Under the pieces are notes generated by a model, which was not told the origin of the DNA, did not search any database, and worked only from the letters and a program-made list of their open reading frames with translations. Positions 41,824 through 51,080 of a stretch of DNA of 64,000 nucleotides are shown in pieces. Every line of letters begins with the position of its first letter. Position 1 is the stretch's first letter. Position numbers and translations under genes: made by a program. The stretch comes from Pseudovibrio zosterae (lineage in GTDB: Bacteria > Pseudomonadota > Alphaproteobacteria > Rhizobiales > Stappiaceae), in NCBI RefSeq assembly GCF_033843645.1, contig NZ_JAWXVZ010000016.1, positions 1-64,000 on the forward strand. Direction: 5' to 3'.

Positions 41824-43560
41824 TTATTCGCTTCTTTCGGACTTGTGGTGCCGCGGTGGGCGTCCGTCACGACGATCGCGACCGCCCTTGCGATGTCCAC
41901 CGCCACCTTCGCGGAACTCACCGCCGCTACGGCCACGCTTGTGGGCTGGGCGACGGCCACGCTCCGGATTGCCGTCAATCCGGGTAATGGTGATGGACTG
42001 CTCACCGGTGCCGTGAACCTTGATGGTTTCCATGAACTTTTCGGCCAGATGCGGCGCAAGTTCAAAGCGGCTGTCGGCGTCGAAGATGCGGATTGAACCG
42101 ATGTCGCGCTTGGTGATGTGGCCCGCACGGCAGATCATTGGCAGCAGCCAACGAGGTTCTGCGTTGTGCTTGCGGCCCACGTTCAAGCGGAACCAGACAC
42201 CGTTTTCGATGTTGTTGCGCGGACGGCGTTCACCTTCCTGATCTGGAGAGCTTTGAAGCAGCTCTTCAGGGGCCGGCAGGCCCTGCTTCACGGAGCGCAG
42301 GTAGGCGGCGGCGATCGCTTCTGGAGAATACTTCTCCAACAGCGCTTCCACCAATGGCTGATCGTCCTCGGCCATAGGCTCGGCGAGATCGGCACCGTTC
42401 AGAATGCGCTCACGGTCCTTGTCATGGATTTCAGAAGCCGATGGGGCTGGACCCCATTCTGCCTTGATCTTTGCAAAGCTCAGCAGGCGGGAGGCAATGC
42501 GGCGACGGGTGTGCGGTACGATCAGCGTACAAACACCCTTGCGGCCTGCACGACCTGTACGGCCAGAGCGGTGCAACAAGGTTTCTGCGTTGTTTGGCAG
42601 GTCGGCGTGAATCACCAGATCCAGATTTGGCAGGTCAATGCCGCGGGCGGCAACGTCGGTTGCCACACACACGCGGGCACGGCCATTGCGCATGGACTGG
42701 AGGGCCTGGTTGCGCTCGTTCTGGGTCAGCTCACCGGAGAGCGACACAACAGCAAAACCACGGTTGCCCAAACGTGCTGACAGGTGCTTCACCATCTCGC
42801 GTGTTGCGCAGAAGATGATGGCATTCTGTGCTTCGTAGAAGCGCAGGGCATTGATGATGGCGTTGTCGCGGTCGTTCGGGGCGACCTGAAGCGCACGGTA
42901 TTCAATGTCTGTGTGCTGCTCGCGCTCGGTAACCGTTGAGATGCGCACGGCATCCTTTTGGTATTCCTTGGCAAGATTGGCAATCGGCTTTGGTACCGTG
43001 GCAGAGAACATCAAGGTGCGGCGGTCTTGAGGCGCCGCGCCCAGAATGAATTCCAGATCTTCACGGAAACCCAGATCCAGCATTTCATCCGCTTCGTCCA
43101 GCACAACAGTGCGCAGGGCGGACATGTCCAGATAACCGCGTTCGATGTGATCGCGCAGGCGACCTGGAGTGCCAACGACAATGTGCGCGCCCTGGGTCAG
43201 GGAACGGCGCTCTTTGCGCATGTCCATGCCGCCAACACAAGTGGCGAACTGGGCACCGGCATCGCCGTAAAGCCATTGCAGTTCGTTGTTTACCTGCAGC
43301 GCCAGCTCACGGGTTGGTGCAACAACCAGAGCGATAGGTTCAGCGGCGCGTGGCAGTTTTTCTTCATCGCCCAGAACTTCTGGCGCAATAGCAAGGCCGA
43401 AAGCAACCGTCTTGCCGGAGCCGGTCTGAGCGGAAACCAGCAGATCCTGGCCATTTGCATCGGCTTCAAGAACGGCGGATTGTACGGGCGTCAGTTTGGT
43501 GTAGCCGCGCTTTTCCAGTGCGGTGGAAAGCGTTGGGGCAACCCCTTCAAAATTCGTCAT
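41824..43560 (-). CDS. DEAD-box ATP-dependent RNA helicase (CsdA/DbpA-like)
   Basis: A 578-aa RNA helicase. It shows the Q motif (FEGVAPTL...LTPVQ), Walker A AQTGSGKT (44-51), PTRELA, GG, TPGR, DEAD at about 154 (VVLDEADEMLDLGF), SAT and, in domain 2, ATDVAARGIDLP and HRSGRTGRAGRKG. A DbpA-type RNA-binding domain lies at about 465-535 (WFRLNVGRKHNAEPRWLLPM, ICRAGHITKRDIGSIRIFD). The C-terminus is a Gly/Arg/His-rich basic tail. It acts in ribosome assembly or cold-adapted RNA turnover. The ribosome site is weak. Confidence 0.93.
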   Translation of the reverse strand: MTNFEGVAPTLSTALEKRGYTKLTPVQSAVLEADANGQDLLVSAQTGSGKTVAFGLAIAPEVLGDEEKLPRAAEPIALVVAPTRELALQVNNELQWLYGDAGAQFATCVGGMDMRKERRSLTQGAHIVVGTPGRLRDHIERGYLDMSALRTVVLDEADEMLDLGFREDLEFILGAAPQDRRTLMFSATVPKPIANLAKEYQKDAVRISTVTEREQHTDIEYRALQVAPNDRDNAIINALRFYEAQNAIIFCATREMVKHLSARLGNRGFAVVSLSGELTQNERNQALQSMRNGRARVCVATDVAARGIDLPNLDLVIHADLPNNAETLLHRSGRTGRAGRKGVCTLIVPHTRRRIASRLLSFAKIKAEWGPAPSASEIHDKDRERILNGADLAEPMAEDDQPLVEALLEKYSPEAIAAAYLRSVKQGLPAPEELLQSSPDQEGERRPRNNIENGVWFRLNVGRKHNAEPRWLLPMICRAGHITKRDIGSIRIFDADSRFELAPHLAEKFMETIKVHGTGEQSITITRIDGNPERGRRPAHKRGRSGGEFREGGGGHRKGGRDRRDGRPPRHHKSERSE

Positions 43561-43815
43561 TTAAAGTTCTTTCGAGGAAAGAGTGCAACCCGCCTCGCCA
43601 GACGAGTATCTTATGGAGCTATCTGTCCATACCCGGAGGGTCTTGTACTCAAATAAGAGGGCGAGGTCAACGCAAGAGGCCTGAAGTATTACAGCGATGT
43701 TGTGTAACAGGCGGCTCAAGAAGGACATCCATGTCATAGGGTAACACCGTATATCCAGTTGATTTACCCGGCCATGGTCGGGGTGTGGTTGCTAGTAAAC
43801 TCCAAGGGAGCCTTT

Positions 43816-44265
43816 ATGGAATCTATGAGTAAACCTTCACTCGCTGCTCGGATTTTCGCAGGCAAGGTGGTTGGGCTCATTGTCGGACTTGTCATCTTTT
43901 TTGTGACACCGATGGTTTGGCCCGACGCCGATCTCAAGTTACGCATTGGCATGTTGCTTTGGTACGTATCACTTGGGGCGTTTGTTGGGCTGATCGGCGT
44001 TTTTGATCGGCATCCGATCACTGGCATGCCGCTGCCATGGTGGTTGATGGCGCCGGGATTGGGTGCCTGGATGAATTTCGTAATCGTTCTGTTCACTTAT
44101 GATCGTTTCAAGGAGTTGACCATCGCCAACTTCGGTGATGTGGGCATCTATGCCTCTCCGTACTGGTTTGTTCCGGAGGGCGCGCTGTTCGGGCTGTTGG
44201 CCGGTTTCGCCGCCAAGCTTGCAGGCGGTGTAGGCTCGAGAACGGTTCGTTTGGAACGTTCTTGA
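43816..44265 (+). CDS. Four-helix membrane protein, unknown function
   Basis: A 149-aa inner-membrane protein with four hydrophobic helices (about 16-32, 43-60, 72-92, 120-138) and short loops. The frame is open from 43759, but ATG 43816 has AAGGGA 6 bases upstream. Motifs are GVFDRHPITGMPLPWWLMAP and FTYDRFKELTIANFGDVG. I do not recognise a named family. It lies downstream of the divergent RNA helicase, followed 76 bp later by a second small membrane protein. Confidence 0.7.
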   Translation: MESMSKPSLAARIFAGKVVGLIVGLVIFFVTPMVWPDADLKLRIGMLLWYVSLGAFVGLIGVFDRHPITGMPLPWWLMAPGLGAWMNFVIVLFTYDRFKELTIANFGDVGIYASPYWFVPEGALFGLLAGFAAKLAGGVGSRTVRLERS

Positions 44266-44341
44266 GCTGAATTCGGTTGCAACGGGCGTCGTGCTTACTT
44301 AAGTGCTTGGCAGAGTAACCGATCGATTGGATAGCGCGTTA

Positions 44342-44548
44342 ATGGAAGAGCTTCTCGGCCTGTTCACCAACATGAACCGTTGGTGGGGTGTTGTATTTCT
44401 TGTTGTCTTTCTGGTCTCAGGCCGCATGTTTCGCAACACCTGGCGCGCTCAGAAAGAAGGCTGGCCGGTAAAATGCGGTATCTACGGCACCATCGCGGTG
44501 GCAATGTTTTGCCTCATGGTGTTCGGGAGCTTCGATTTCTCGAGCTAA
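44342..44548 (+). CDS. Small two-helix membrane protein
   Basis: About 68 aa with two hydrophobic segments (WGVVFLVVFLVSGRMF and YGTIAVAMFCLMVFGSF) joined by a basic loop WRAQKEGWPVKCG. The start is uncertain: GTG 44303, ATG 44342 and ATG 44372 are all in frame and none has a good ribosome site; I took 44342. No family recognised. Confidence 0.5.
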   Translation: MEELLGLFTNMNRWWGVVFLVVFLVSGRMFRNTWRAQKEGWPVKCGIYGTIAVAMFCLMVFGSFDFSS

Positions 44549-44550
44549 AC

Positions 44551-44574
44551 AAAAAGCGACGGTGTCCGTCGCTT
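44551..44574 (-). terminator. Terminator of the apbE-nqrM operon
   Basis: A 9-bp stem AAGCGACGG/CCGTCGCTT (44554-44562 with 44566-44574) with a 3-nt loop. AAAAA at 44551-44555 gives the U-run on the minus strand. It lies 48 bp after the nqrM stop and may also stop the plus-strand small gene. Confidence 0.75.
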
Positions 44575-44622
44575 GCTTCTCTATAGCTGCTTTTTATCTG
44601 CGTTGCTAGGCGTGATTGCGCT

Positions 44623-44847
44623 TCAAGCTGCCTTTGATTTGCATGGCTGCAATTTCTCACGCAATGGGCTGTTGGGGTCGACCTTGCGGTTGCAGATCAC
44701 ACAGTGGTCGGCGCCTTCAATGGCGTTAAGGCCGCCACAGCTGCCCTGAATCGGCTTGTTGCGGAACACGGCGCCAATTGCCATGCCTGCCATGATGATG
44801 AGCAGGGCGCCAAAGACTACTCCGAACAAAGCGAGGAACGTGGTCAT
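44623..44847 (-). CDS. nqrM: Na+-NQR maturation protein NqrM
   Basis: A 74-aa protein with one N-terminal membrane helix (FLALFGVVFGALLIIMAGMA) and a short cytoplasmic part holding four cysteines, SCGGLNAIEGADHCVICNRK plus a Cys in the tail (QPCKSKAA). This is the NqrM (DUF539) pattern; NqrM is needed to insert iron into the NqrD/NqrE membrane site. The open frame goes 26 codons further, but MTTFLALF is the family start, with AAGGA upstream. It lies 7 bp after apbE and is divergent from nqrA. Confidence 0.9.
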   Translation of the reverse strand: MTTFLALFGVVFGALLIIMAGMAIGAVFRNKPIQGSCGGLNAIEGADHCVICNRKVDPNSPLREKLQPCKSKAA

Positions 44848-44854
44848 TTCTGCG

Positions 44855-45892
44855 TTATCCTTGTGGTTGGTCTTGTCGAGCTTCGAGCTTCTGGAAAGCG
44901 TTTGACGCTTTCTCGATAAATCCATCTCCAGAGCGGACGATCATGTAAACCGGCAGGTTCTCACGTTCAGCCAACTCCATTCCTTTCTCCGGGCCCATGG
45001 CGTAAATGGCAGTGGCAAGGCCATCTGCCAAAGCTGCGCTTTCAGCCAGCACGGTCACCGAGGCAAGCGTGTGGTTGATGGGCCGTCCTGTAACGGGATC
45101 GATGATATGAGAAAAGCGTTGGCCGTTGACTTCCTTGTAGTTGCGGTAGTCGCCGGAGGTCGCCATTCCAAGATTCTCGACCCGAATTACACGTTGCAGA
45201 ACACGTTGCGTCGGATCCGGCTTTTCGATGCCAACCACCCAAGGTGTTCCTTTTGAATTCATACCCTTGGCAAACAAGTCGCCGCCAATCTCAACGAGAT
45301 ACTCGTTGAAGCCGTTGGCCTCCAGTGTCTGCGCAATCTTGTCTACGCCAAAGCCTTTGGCAATAGCCGACAGGTTGACCGTTGTATCCGGGTTCACCTT
45401 GCGCAGCGCCGGTGGGTTTGTTTCGAACTCCAACATGGTCGTCATGCCGACTGCGTTCAAGGCTTCGTTGATCGCTTCAAGGCTCGGTTCGTCCGGCACG
45501 TCCTCTGACGGGCCAAAGCCCCAAAGGTCAATGAGCGGGGCCAGCGTCACGTCAAACCGACCGCCGCTCATTTCGTGCAAGCTCAGGGACGATTGCATGA
45601 TGTCGCTGAAGTCGGCGGAAACCGGGGTCCACTCGGTGCTGGTGGATTTGTTGAACTCTTCCACCTCTGAGGTTGGAAGCCAGTTGGACAGGCTTTGGTT
45701 GGTTGCACGCAAGCTGTTGTTGATGGCCTGCTGCAGCTTTGTGCCAACCATCGGGTTGTCGCCTTTGATCACTCGCACGTGATAGGTCGTTCCCATGGTG
45801 TTGCCTGAGAACTTGATTTCATCACGGGTGTCCTCATCCGGACTGCATGCGGCGAGCAGCAAGACCAGAGGGACGAGAGCGAAACGGAGCAT
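44855..45892 (-). CDS. apbE: FAD:protein FMN transferase (ApbE)
   Basis: A 345-aa lipoprotein of the periplasm. The signal ends in the lipobox LLAAC with Cys16. Family blocks are FSGNTMGTTYHVRV, WLPTSEVEEFNK, VNLSAIAKGFGVDKIA, EYLVEIGGDLFAKG and the metal/FAD site HIIDPVTGRPINHTLASVTV. The enzyme attaches FMN by a phosphoester bond to a Thr of NqrB and NqrC, here encoded in the divergent operon. Located with nqrM, it completes the biogenesis pair of the Na+-NQR complex. Confidence 0.95.
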   Translation of the reverse strand: MLRFALVPLVLLLAACSPDEDTRDEIKFSGNTMGTTYHVRVIKGDNPMVGTKLQQAINNSLRATNQSLSNWLPTSEVEEFNKSTSTEWTPVSADFSDIMQSSLSLHEMSGGRFDVTLAPLIDLWGFGPSEDVPDEPSLEAINEALNAVGMTTMLEFETNPPALRKVNPDTTVNLSAIAKGFGVDKIAQTLEANGFNEYLVEIGGDLFAKGMNSKGTPWVVGIEKPDPTQRVLQRVIRVENLGMATSGDYRNYKEVNGQRFSHIIDPVTGRPINHTLASVTVLAESAALADGLATAIYAMGPEKGMELAERENLPVYMIVRSGDGFIEKASNAFQKLEARQDQPQG

Positions 45893-46417
45893 TGGAGCCT
45901 CTAGTTGACACAGTGTTTTGAGGCCTAATCAGCTTTATTGCGTATGCTGTCAAGTCAAATGCAAGAGGAAAACGATTGCATATGCGCCCAACCACCCGCT
46001 TTGGAGGAATGAGCCAAGGTGCTGGAGGGTTTTTGCAGTGAGAATCCACCGTTATTGGTATTTCTGCGCAAAAGAGACCGTAACGCGGCGGCAGACCTTA
46101 GAATCTATCTTGAAATATCAGGGACGTGAGAATACTTAGGTCTGGAATCCACGTAAGTCTTTTTGTCGCTAATGGGTTTGTGACGCGCGGCAAGGCAGAC
46201 CCGTGGTGGGGTGTGTGGTGAATAACTGCCAGATCAGGGGGTCTGATCTGCGACTGTACCACCGGGCCGGGCGCATCGATCCCAAGGCGATGCTCGAATT
46301 TTCGGGACCATGACTACGCGGGCAAAAATCTTGCGCGGGTGGATAACCTGATTTTCGAACCTTCTTGCCCTGAAACCTCTCATAAAGACGTCCTATCGCA
46401 GCCTACAAGGGTAAGGG
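45893..46417. other. Divergent promoter region, apbE / nqrA
   Basis: 525 bp between the biogenesis genes (minus) and the structural operon (plus), with no supported gene. It should hold both promoters. The one clear element is the inverted repeat at 46230-46250, listed separately. A 73-aa plus-strand open frame at 45918 lacks coding character. Confidence 0.5.
46230..46250. promoter_or_regulatory. Inverted repeat upstream of nqrA
   Basis: Perfect 8-nt arms CAGATCAG (46230-46237) and CTGATCTG (46243-46250) with the 5-nt spacer GGGGT, 167 bp before nqrA. There is no U-run, so an operator is more likely than a terminator. The binding protein is unknown. Confidence 0.45.
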
Positions 46418-47767
46418 ATGAAGATAACAAGAGGATTGGATCTGCCTATCACAGGCGCACCACGACAGGAAATCCATGACGGAGCTCCTGTTCTGCGTGT
46501 TGCCTTGAATGGCGGCGACTTTGTTGGGTTGAAGCCCCGCATGCTGGTTGCAGAAGGCGACCACGTGAAAAAGGGACAGCCCCTGTTTATTGACAAGCGG
46601 TCACCGGAGATCAACTATGTTGCTCCGGGTGCAGGCACGATTGAGGCAATCAATCGTGGGGAACGCCGCGTGCTGCAAACCATTGTGATCCGGCTGGATG
46701 CCGAGGAGCAATCGGAAACCTTTGCCGCTCACGATGATGATGCGATTGATGCGCTCACAAGTGATGCCGTCAAGGAACAGCTGGCCAAGTCTGGTCTGTG
46801 GACGTCATTCCGCACGCGTCCTTACTCAAAGGTCCCGGTTTACTCCACCACACCGCGTTCAATCTTCGTTACCGCGATGGATTCCAACCCGTGTGCTGCA
46901 GACGCTGGTTTGATTATCAACCGCCGCGCAGAAGACTTTGAAACCGGATTGAAGATCCTGGCAAAACTGTCTGAAAGCAGCGTCTTCGTGTGCCACTACC
47001 CGAAGGACAATCTGCCGGGCAAGGGCCTTGCAAAGGTGCAGCATGAGACCTTTGAGGGCGTGCATCCGGCGGGTAATGCAGGCACCCACATTCACTTCCT
47101 TGACCCGGTCAATGCGTCCAAGACGGTTTGGAGCATTGGCTATCAGGATGTGATTGCCATCGGGGCCCTGTTCAAGACCGGCGAGCTGGACAATGAGCGC
47201 GTAATTGCGATCGGGGGTCCGCAGGCGGTCAACCCGCGTCTGGTAACCACGCGTATTGGTGCAGACCTGATCGCGGTTCTTGAGGGTGAGATCAAGCAGG
47301 ACGTGCCGGTTCGCGTTGTTTCCGGTTCCATTTTGAGCGGCACCAAGGCGGAGGAGCAGTTCGCTTTTCTCGGTCGTTACCACACGCAGGTAACCTTGAT
47401 GGAAGAGGACACCAAGCAGGACGTGCTTGGCTGGGTTCGCCCGTTCATGTCCAAGTTCTCCAACCAGAACGTCCACCCTTCCGGTTTGTTCCGTGGCAAG
47501 CTCAAGTTTCCATTCGGCACCAACCGTAACGGTTCGGTCCGCGCGCTCGTTCCGATCGGATCTTATGAGCGTGTGATGCCGCTGGACATTCTGCCAACGC
47601 AGTTGCTGCGTGCCTTGGTAACGCTGGACACCGACCTTGCTCAGAAACTGGGTGCTCTTGAACTGGACGAGGAAGACCTCGCGCTGCTGACGTTCATTTG
47701 CCACTCCAAGAACGAGTATGGTGCGGCGCTCCGCGCAAACCTTGAAAAAATCGAGAAAGAGGGCTGA
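46418..47767 (+). CDS. nqrA: Na+-translocating NADH:quinone reductase subunit A
   Basis: A 449-aa peripheral subunit of the Na+-NQR respiratory complex, without membrane helices. It starts MKITRGLDLPITGAPRQEIH, the typical NqrA beginning, with biotin-lipoyl-like GDHVKKGQPLF and YVAPGAGTIEAINRGERR. AAGGG repeats precede the ATG. NqrA is first in the operon and contributes to quinone interaction. The complex oxidises NADH, reduces ubiquinone and pumps Na+ outward, which fits a marine life style. Confidence 0.96.
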   Translation: MKITRGLDLPITGAPRQEIHDGAPVLRVALNGGDFVGLKPRMLVAEGDHVKKGQPLFIDKRSPEINYVAPGAGTIEAINRGERRVLQTIVIRLDAEEQSETFAAHDDDAIDALTSDAVKEQLAKSGLWTSFRTRPYSKVPVYSTTPRSIFVTAMDSNPCAADAGLIINRRAEDFETGLKILAKLSESSVFVCHYPKDNLPGKGLAKVQHETFEGVHPAGNAGTHIHFLDPVNASKTVWSIGYQDVIAIGALFKTGELDNERVIAIGGPQAVNPRLVTTRIGADLIAVLEGEIKQDVPVRVVSGSILSGTKAEEQFAFLGRYHTQVTLMEEDTKQDVLGWVRPFMSKFSNQNVHPSGLFRGKLKFPFGTNRNGSVRALVPIGSYERVMPLDILPTQLLRALVTLDTDLAQKLGALELDEEDLALLTFICHSKNEYGAALRANLEKIEKEG

Positions 47768-47770
47768 CCC

Positions 47771-48979
47771 GTGGGCTTGCGCAGTGGACTAGATAAGCTT
47801 GCGCCGCACTTTGAAAAGGGCGGCAAATACGAGAAGTTCTATGCCATCTACGAGATGGTGGACACGTTCCTCTACACGCCGAAGACCGTCACCAAGGCTG
47901 CTCCGCACGCCCGTGACCATCTGGATCTGAAGCGTGTCATGACCTACGTGGTGCTGGCAACTGTGCCATGTATCCTCATGGGCATGTACAACACCGGCTA
48001 CCAGGCCAACACCGCGCTGGCGGCCATGGGCATTTCCGATGTGCCGGGCTGGCGCGCCGCGATCCTTGCTGGTCTGGGTATTGGCTTCAATCCAGACAGC
48101 ATCTTTGCAAACGTCATGCATGGGTTGCTGTACTTCCTGCCGATCTACGTCGTCACGCTTGCTGTGGGCGGCTTCTTTGAAGTGCTGTTCGCGACCATTC
48201 GCGGTCACGAAGTGAACGAGGGTTTCCTTGTTTCTTCCATGCTCTACACCTTGATCCTTCCCGCTTCCACGCCGCTGTGGCAGGTGGGTGTCGGTATCGC
48301 CTTTGGTGTGGTCATTGGTAAGGAAGTGTTCGGCGGCACCGGTAAAAACTTCCTCAACCCGGCGCTGACGGGTCGTGCGTTCCTTTACTTCGCCTATCCT
48401 GCCTCCATGTCAGGTGACACGGTCTGGACCCCGGTTGACGGCTTTTCTGGCGCGACTGCCCTTGGCATTTCCGCTGCAGAAGGCGTTGCAGGTCTGGCGG
48501 ACCACGGCATTACCTGGATGAGCTCGTTCCTCGGCACCATTCAGGGGTCGTTCGGTGAAACCTCTGTTCTGGCTGCTGCCATCGGCATGGTCTTCCTGGT
48601 CTATACGGGTATTGCCAATTACCGCCTGATCGTGGGCTGTCTGGCGGGCATGATCAGTTTCACGTTGCTTCTGAACGCAGTTGGCTCTGACACCAACCCG
48701 ATGTTCGCCATGCCTTGGTACTGGCACCTTGTGACCGGCGGCTTCATGTTCGGTCTGGTGTTCATGGTGACCGAGCCTGTGACGGCTGCGATGACCAATC
48801 CGGGCCGCTATGTCTACGGCGCGTTGATCGGTGCGATGTGTATCCTCATCCGCGTCGTCAACCCGGCGTTCCCAGAGGGCATGATGCTCGCCATCCTGTT
48901 CGGCAACATCTTCGCGCCGCTGATCGACTACTACGTCGTGAAGGCCAACATCACGCGGAGGATCAAACGCCATGCTTAA
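47771..48979 (+). CDS. nqrB: Na+-translocating NADH:quinone reductase subunit B
   Basis: A 402-aa membrane subunit with about ten helices; it carries covalent FMN and part of the Na+ channel. The flavinylation motif is GFSGATALG, where the Thr should receive FMN from ApbE. The start is GTG, 3 bp after the nqrA stop. GKEVFGGTGKNFLNPALTGR is a family block. The gene overlaps nqrC by 8 nt if nqrC begins at its first ATG. Confidence 0.95.
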   Translation: MGLRSGLDKLAPHFEKGGKYEKFYAIYEMVDTFLYTPKTVTKAAPHARDHLDLKRVMTYVVLATVPCILMGMYNTGYQANTALAAMGISDVPGWRAAILAGLGIGFNPDSIFANVMHGLLYFLPIYVVTLAVGGFFEVLFATIRGHEVNEGFLVSSMLYTLILPASTPLWQVGVGIAFGVVIGKEVFGGTGKNFLNPALTGRAFLYFAYPASMSGDTVWTPVDGFSGATALGISAAEGVAGLADHGITWMSSFLGTIQGSFGETSVLAAAIGMVFLVYTGIANYRLIVGCLAGMISFTLLLNAVGSDTNPMFAMPWYWHLVTGGFMFGLVFMVTEPVTAAMTNPGRYVYGALIGAMCILIRVVNPAFPEGMMLAILFGNIFAPLIDYYVVKANITRRIKRHA

Positions 48980-49801
48980 ACAAAATCCTGAAGCTGAAGG
49001 AGCACAGAAGATGGGTCTTCTGGCGCGCTTCAAGGCGCTCCCTCTGGATTCGGCTCCGCGCACGATCACCGTGGCTGTGGTGTTGTGTCTGGTCTGTTCC
49101 ATGATCGTTTCCGCCGCTGCCGTGATGCTGCGTCCTCAGCAGGAGCTGAACCGCGCGCTCGACAAGAAGGTCAACATCTTGATGGTGGCCGGGCTTTATG
49201 AGCCGGGCATCGATGTAGCGGAAACCTTCAAGACCATTGAACCACGCCTCGTGGACATGGAAACCGGAACCTTCACGGACATTGCCGACCCGCTCACCTA
49301 CAATCAGCGTGCGGCGGCGCAAGATCCGGCTCAGAGCATCGCTCTAGAGAACGATCTGGCGTCCATCGGCCGTCAGGCGAAGGTGGCAGCTGTTTACCTG
49401 ATCCGCGACGATGCCGGTGAAATCGACCGCATCATCCTGCCGGTTCACGGTTATGGTCTGTGGTCCACCATGTACGGTTTCGTGGCGCTCAAGGCAGACG
49501 GCAATGAAGTCTACGGCATGCGCTTTTATGAGCATGCGGAAACGCCGGGGCTTGGTGCAGAGGTTGACAATCCACGCTGGCTGGCCCAGTGGCCGGGCAA
49601 GAAGATCTATGGCGATGACGGCGAAGTGCGCCTGAGCGTTGCCAAGTCTGCCCCCTCTGCTCCTGACGCCATGGACTACCACATTGACACTCTTTCCGGT
49701 GCGACCCTTACCGCACGCGGCGTGGACAATCTGGTCAAGTTCTGGATGGGCGATCAGGGCTTCAAGCCATTCCTAGATAACCTGAAGAACGGAGATGCCT
49801 A

Positions 49802-49802
<1 letters not shown>
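48972..49802 (+). CDS. nqrC: Na+-translocating NADH:quinone reductase subunit C
   Basis: A 276-aa subunit with one N-terminal helix (TITVAVVLCLVCSMIVSAAA) and a periplasmic domain with covalent FMN. The ApbE target is DTLSGATLTARGVDN, Thr of SGAT. Two starts are possible: ATG 48972 (GGAGG 10 bases before, overlapping nqrB) and ATG 49011 (AAGGAG 8 bases before), which would give 263 aa, closer to the usual length. I list the longer form. The TAA shares its last A with the nqrD ATG. Confidence 0.94.
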
Positions 49803-50458
<656 letters not shown>

Positions 50459-50459
50459 C

Positions 50460-51068
50460 ATGGAAGGTCTTCTGTCTCTTGCCGTTAAGGCCATCTTTGT
50501 TGAGAACCTTGCGCTCTCCTTCTTCCTTGGCATGTGTACCTTCTTGGCGGTGTCCAAGAAGGTGGAAACAGCTGTTGGTCTTGGTATCTCTGTTGTCGTA
50601 GTGCAGGGCATCACCGTTCCGGTGAACAACCTGCTCTTCAACTACCTGCTCAACGAAGGGGCGCTTTCCTGGGCCGGTCTGAACAACGTTGATCTGCGTT
50701 TTCTCGGCCTCATCTGTTACATCGGCGTGATCGCGGCGATGGTTCAGATCCTGGAAATGGTGCTCGATCGCTTCTTCCCTGCGCTCTACAACGCGCTGGG
50801 TATCTTCCTGCCGCTCATTACCGTGAACTGCGCGATCCTCGGTGGTTCCTTGTTCATGGTGGAGCGCGACTACTCCTTCCCGGAAGCCAGTGTCTACGGC
50901 ATTGCCTCCGGCATCGGTTGGGCACTTGCCATTACCGCGCTTGCCGGTGTGCGTGAAAAGCTCAAGTACTCAGACGTTCCGGACGGTCTGCAGGGATTGG
51001 GTATCACCTTTATCTCCGTAGGTTTGATGGCCATGGGCTTCATGGCGTTCTCCGGCGTGAAACTGTAA
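50460..51068 (+). CDS. nqrE: Na+-translocating NADH:quinone reductase subunit E
   Basis: A 202-aa membrane subunit related to NqrD, inserted in opposite topology. Cys26 (FFLGMCTFLA) and Cys124 (LITVNCAILGGSLF) complete the iron site whose assembly needs NqrM. The frame is open inside nqrD, but MEGLLSLAVKAIFVENLALS is the family start, one base after the nqrD stop. Confidence 0.96.
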   Translation: MEGLLSLAVKAIFVENLALSFFLGMCTFLAVSKKVETAVGLGISVVVVQGITVPVNNLLFNYLLNEGALSWAGLNNVDLRFLGLICYIGVIAAMVQILEMVLDRFFPALYNALGIFLPLITVNCAILGGSLFMVERDYSFPEASVYGIASGIGWALAITALAGVREKLKYSDVPDGLQGLGITFISVGLMAMGFMAFSGVKL

Positions 51069-51080
51069 TAGGGGGTATCA

